Assembly: GCF_029784155.1 (NCBI RefSeq)
Contig: NW_026597399.1
Span: 1-64,000 of the forward strand
Length of the DNA: 64,000 bases
Direction: 5' to 3'
DNA from: Uranotaenia lowii
Lineage: Eukaryota > Arthropoda > Insecta > Diptera > Culicidae
The notes under the pieces are model-generated. The model made no database searches. It was not told where the DNA came from and saw only the letters and a program-made list of their open reading frames with translations. The translations under genes were made by a program, and so were the position numbers. This document shows, piece by piece, positions 62,601-64,000 of this stretch (within the stretch, counting starts at the first letter, position 1; each line of letters starts with the position of its first letter).

Positions 62601-63996
62601 TTTAGAAGCGTTTTTCGGCGATTCTGAGTTTAATTTGGGATCACAACTTTAAAATGCGATTTCTGGCCTTTAGAAGCGTTTTTCGGCCATTCTGAGCTTA
62701 ATTTGGGATCACAACTTTAAAATGCGATTTCTGGCCTTTAGAAGCGTTTTTCGGCCATTCTGAGCTTAATTTGGGATCACAACTTTAAAATGCGATTTCT
62801 GGCCTTTAGAAGCGTTTTTCGGCCATTCTGAGCTTAATTTGGGATCACAACTTTAAAATGCGATTTCTGTCCTTTAGAAGCGTTTTTCGGCGATTCTGAG
62901 TTTAATTTGGGATCACAACTTTAAAATGCGATTTCTGGCCTTTAGAAGCGTTTTTCGGCCATTCTGAGCTTAATTTGGGATCACAACTTTAAAATGCGAT
63001 TTCTGGCCTTTAGAAGCGTTTTTCGGCCATTCTGAGCTTAATTTGGGATCACAACTTTAAAATGCGATTTCTGGCCTTTAGAAGCTTTTTTCGGCCATTC
63101 TGAGCTTAATTTGGGATCACAACTTTAAAATGCGATTTCTGGCCTTTAGAAGCGTTTTTCGGCGATTCTGAGTTTAATTTGGGATCACAACTTTAAAATG
63201 CGATTTCTGGCCTTTAGAAGCGTTTTTCGGCGATTCTGAGTTTAATTTGGGATCACAACTTTAAAATGCGATTTCTGGCCTTTAGAAGCGTTTTTCGGCC
63301 ATTCTGAGCTTAATTTGGGATCACAACTTTAAAATGCGATTTCTGGCCTTTAGAAGCGTTTTTCGGCCATTCTGAGCTTAATTTGGGATCACAACTTTAA
63401 AATGCGATTTCTGGCCTTTAGAAGCGTTTTTCGGCCATTCTGAGCTTAATTTGGGATCACAACTTTAAAATGCGATTTCTGGCCTTTAGAAGCGTTTTTC
63501 GGCCATTCTGAGCTTAATTTGGGATCACAACTTTAAAATGCGATTTCTGGCCTTTAGAAGCGTTTTTCGGCCATTCGGAGCTTAATTTGGGATCACAACT
63601 TTAAAATGCGATTTCTGGCCTTTAGAAGCGTTTTTCGGCCATTCTGAGCTTAATTTGGGATCACAACTTTAAAATGCGATTTCTGGCCTTTAGAAGCTTT
63701 TTTCGGCCATTCTGAGCTTAATTTGGGATCACAACTTTAAAATGCGATTTCTGGCCTTTAGAAGCGTTTTTCGGCGATTCTGAGTTTAATTTGGGATCAC
63801 AACTTTAAAATGCGATTTCTGGCCTTTAGAAGCGTTTTTCGGCCATTCTGAGCTTAATTTGGGATCACAACTTTAAAATGCGATTTCTGGCCTTTAGAAG
63901 CGTTTTTCGGCCATTCTGAGCTTAATTTGGGATCACAACTTTAAAATGCGATTTCTGGCCTTTAGAAGCGTTTTTCGGCCATTCTGAGCTTAATTT
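59641..63996. repeat. B-type satellite block at the right end
   Basis: B monomers near 59742, 60082, 60490, 60830, 61374, 61714, 62054, 62598 and 62870 are separated by several A monomers, with distances of 272, 340, 408 or 544 bp. G40T occurs near 61590, 62338, 63085 and 63699, G40A near 60978. Near 63164, 63232 and 63776 C50G and C59T appear without G28T. T55G at about 63577 lacks the linked A14G of the pentamer blocks. Confidence 0.83.
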
Positions 63997-64000
63997 TATT
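63997..64000. other. Departure from the satellite at the window end
   Basis: After TAATTT the repeat predicts GGGA but the sequence reads TATT. Four bases are too few to say whether this is the array edge, another insertion or a local mutation. Confidence 0.5.

Larger units (their letters stand above)
55985..63996. repeat. 68-bp satellite array, part right of the MITE
   Basis: The same 68-bp satellite resumes after the MITE, in the same orientation and phase: removing the insert and one TTAA copy restores an intact monomer. The first 8 kb contains a block rich in C9T/C19T/A21T monomers (56.2-59.6 kb) and then a block with B-type monomers (G28T, C50G, C59T). The last regular base is 63996. 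Confidence 0.97.

Overview
The window is essentially one satellite DNA array. Apart from a 528-bp insert at 55457-55984 and the last four bases, all 64 kb is a head-to-tail array of a 68-bp monomer (about 930 copies, about 40% GC), always in the same orientation. I see no protein-coding gene, tRNA, rRNA or CRISPR array. This points to eukaryotic pericentromeric, centromeric or other constitutive heterochromatin. The insert has the hallmarks of a piggyBac-superfamily MITE (TTAA target duplication, 13-bp terminal inverted repeats starting CCC), which fits an animal genome, plausibly an insect or other arthropod. I cannot name the species.

Numbering used throughout: base 1 of the monomer is the G of its GATC; 51907-51974 is an unmutated example. 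Landmarks are GATC at 1-4, TTAA at 11-14, CpG at 19-20, GGCC at 27-30, CpG at 39-40, CpG at 46-47, GGCC at 47-50 and TTAA at 60-63. Variants are written as, for example, G28T.

Layout: 1-660 is near-consensus with some T60C. 661-7612 is mostly a 204-bp trimer (A-A-B), where B carries G28T, C50G and usually C59T; nearly all 1-bp indels of the window lie here. 7613-24680 is a family marked by T60C, A62C, C6T, C4T, A36T, G1A, A57G and C46T, built from multi-kilobase duplications. 24681-31640 is marked by linked C9T/C19T/A21T plus G38A, T33A, C49T, G58A and 39-bp short monomers. From 31841 on, B-type blocks and C9T-type blocks alternate. 49.3-51.0 kb and 52.9-54.5 kb hold a 340-bp pentamer higher-order repeat. 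The MITE sits at 55457-55984, followed by a C9T block (56.2-59.6 kb) and a B-type block to 63996. The sequence departs from the repeat at 63997.

The interest lies in how the array evolves. Shared rare variants show block duplications whose offsets are whole numbers of monomers (612, 1020, 1088, 1671, 1700, 3536 and 9520 bp plus the MITE), as expected from unequal crossover or amplification in register. No new gene system is visible.
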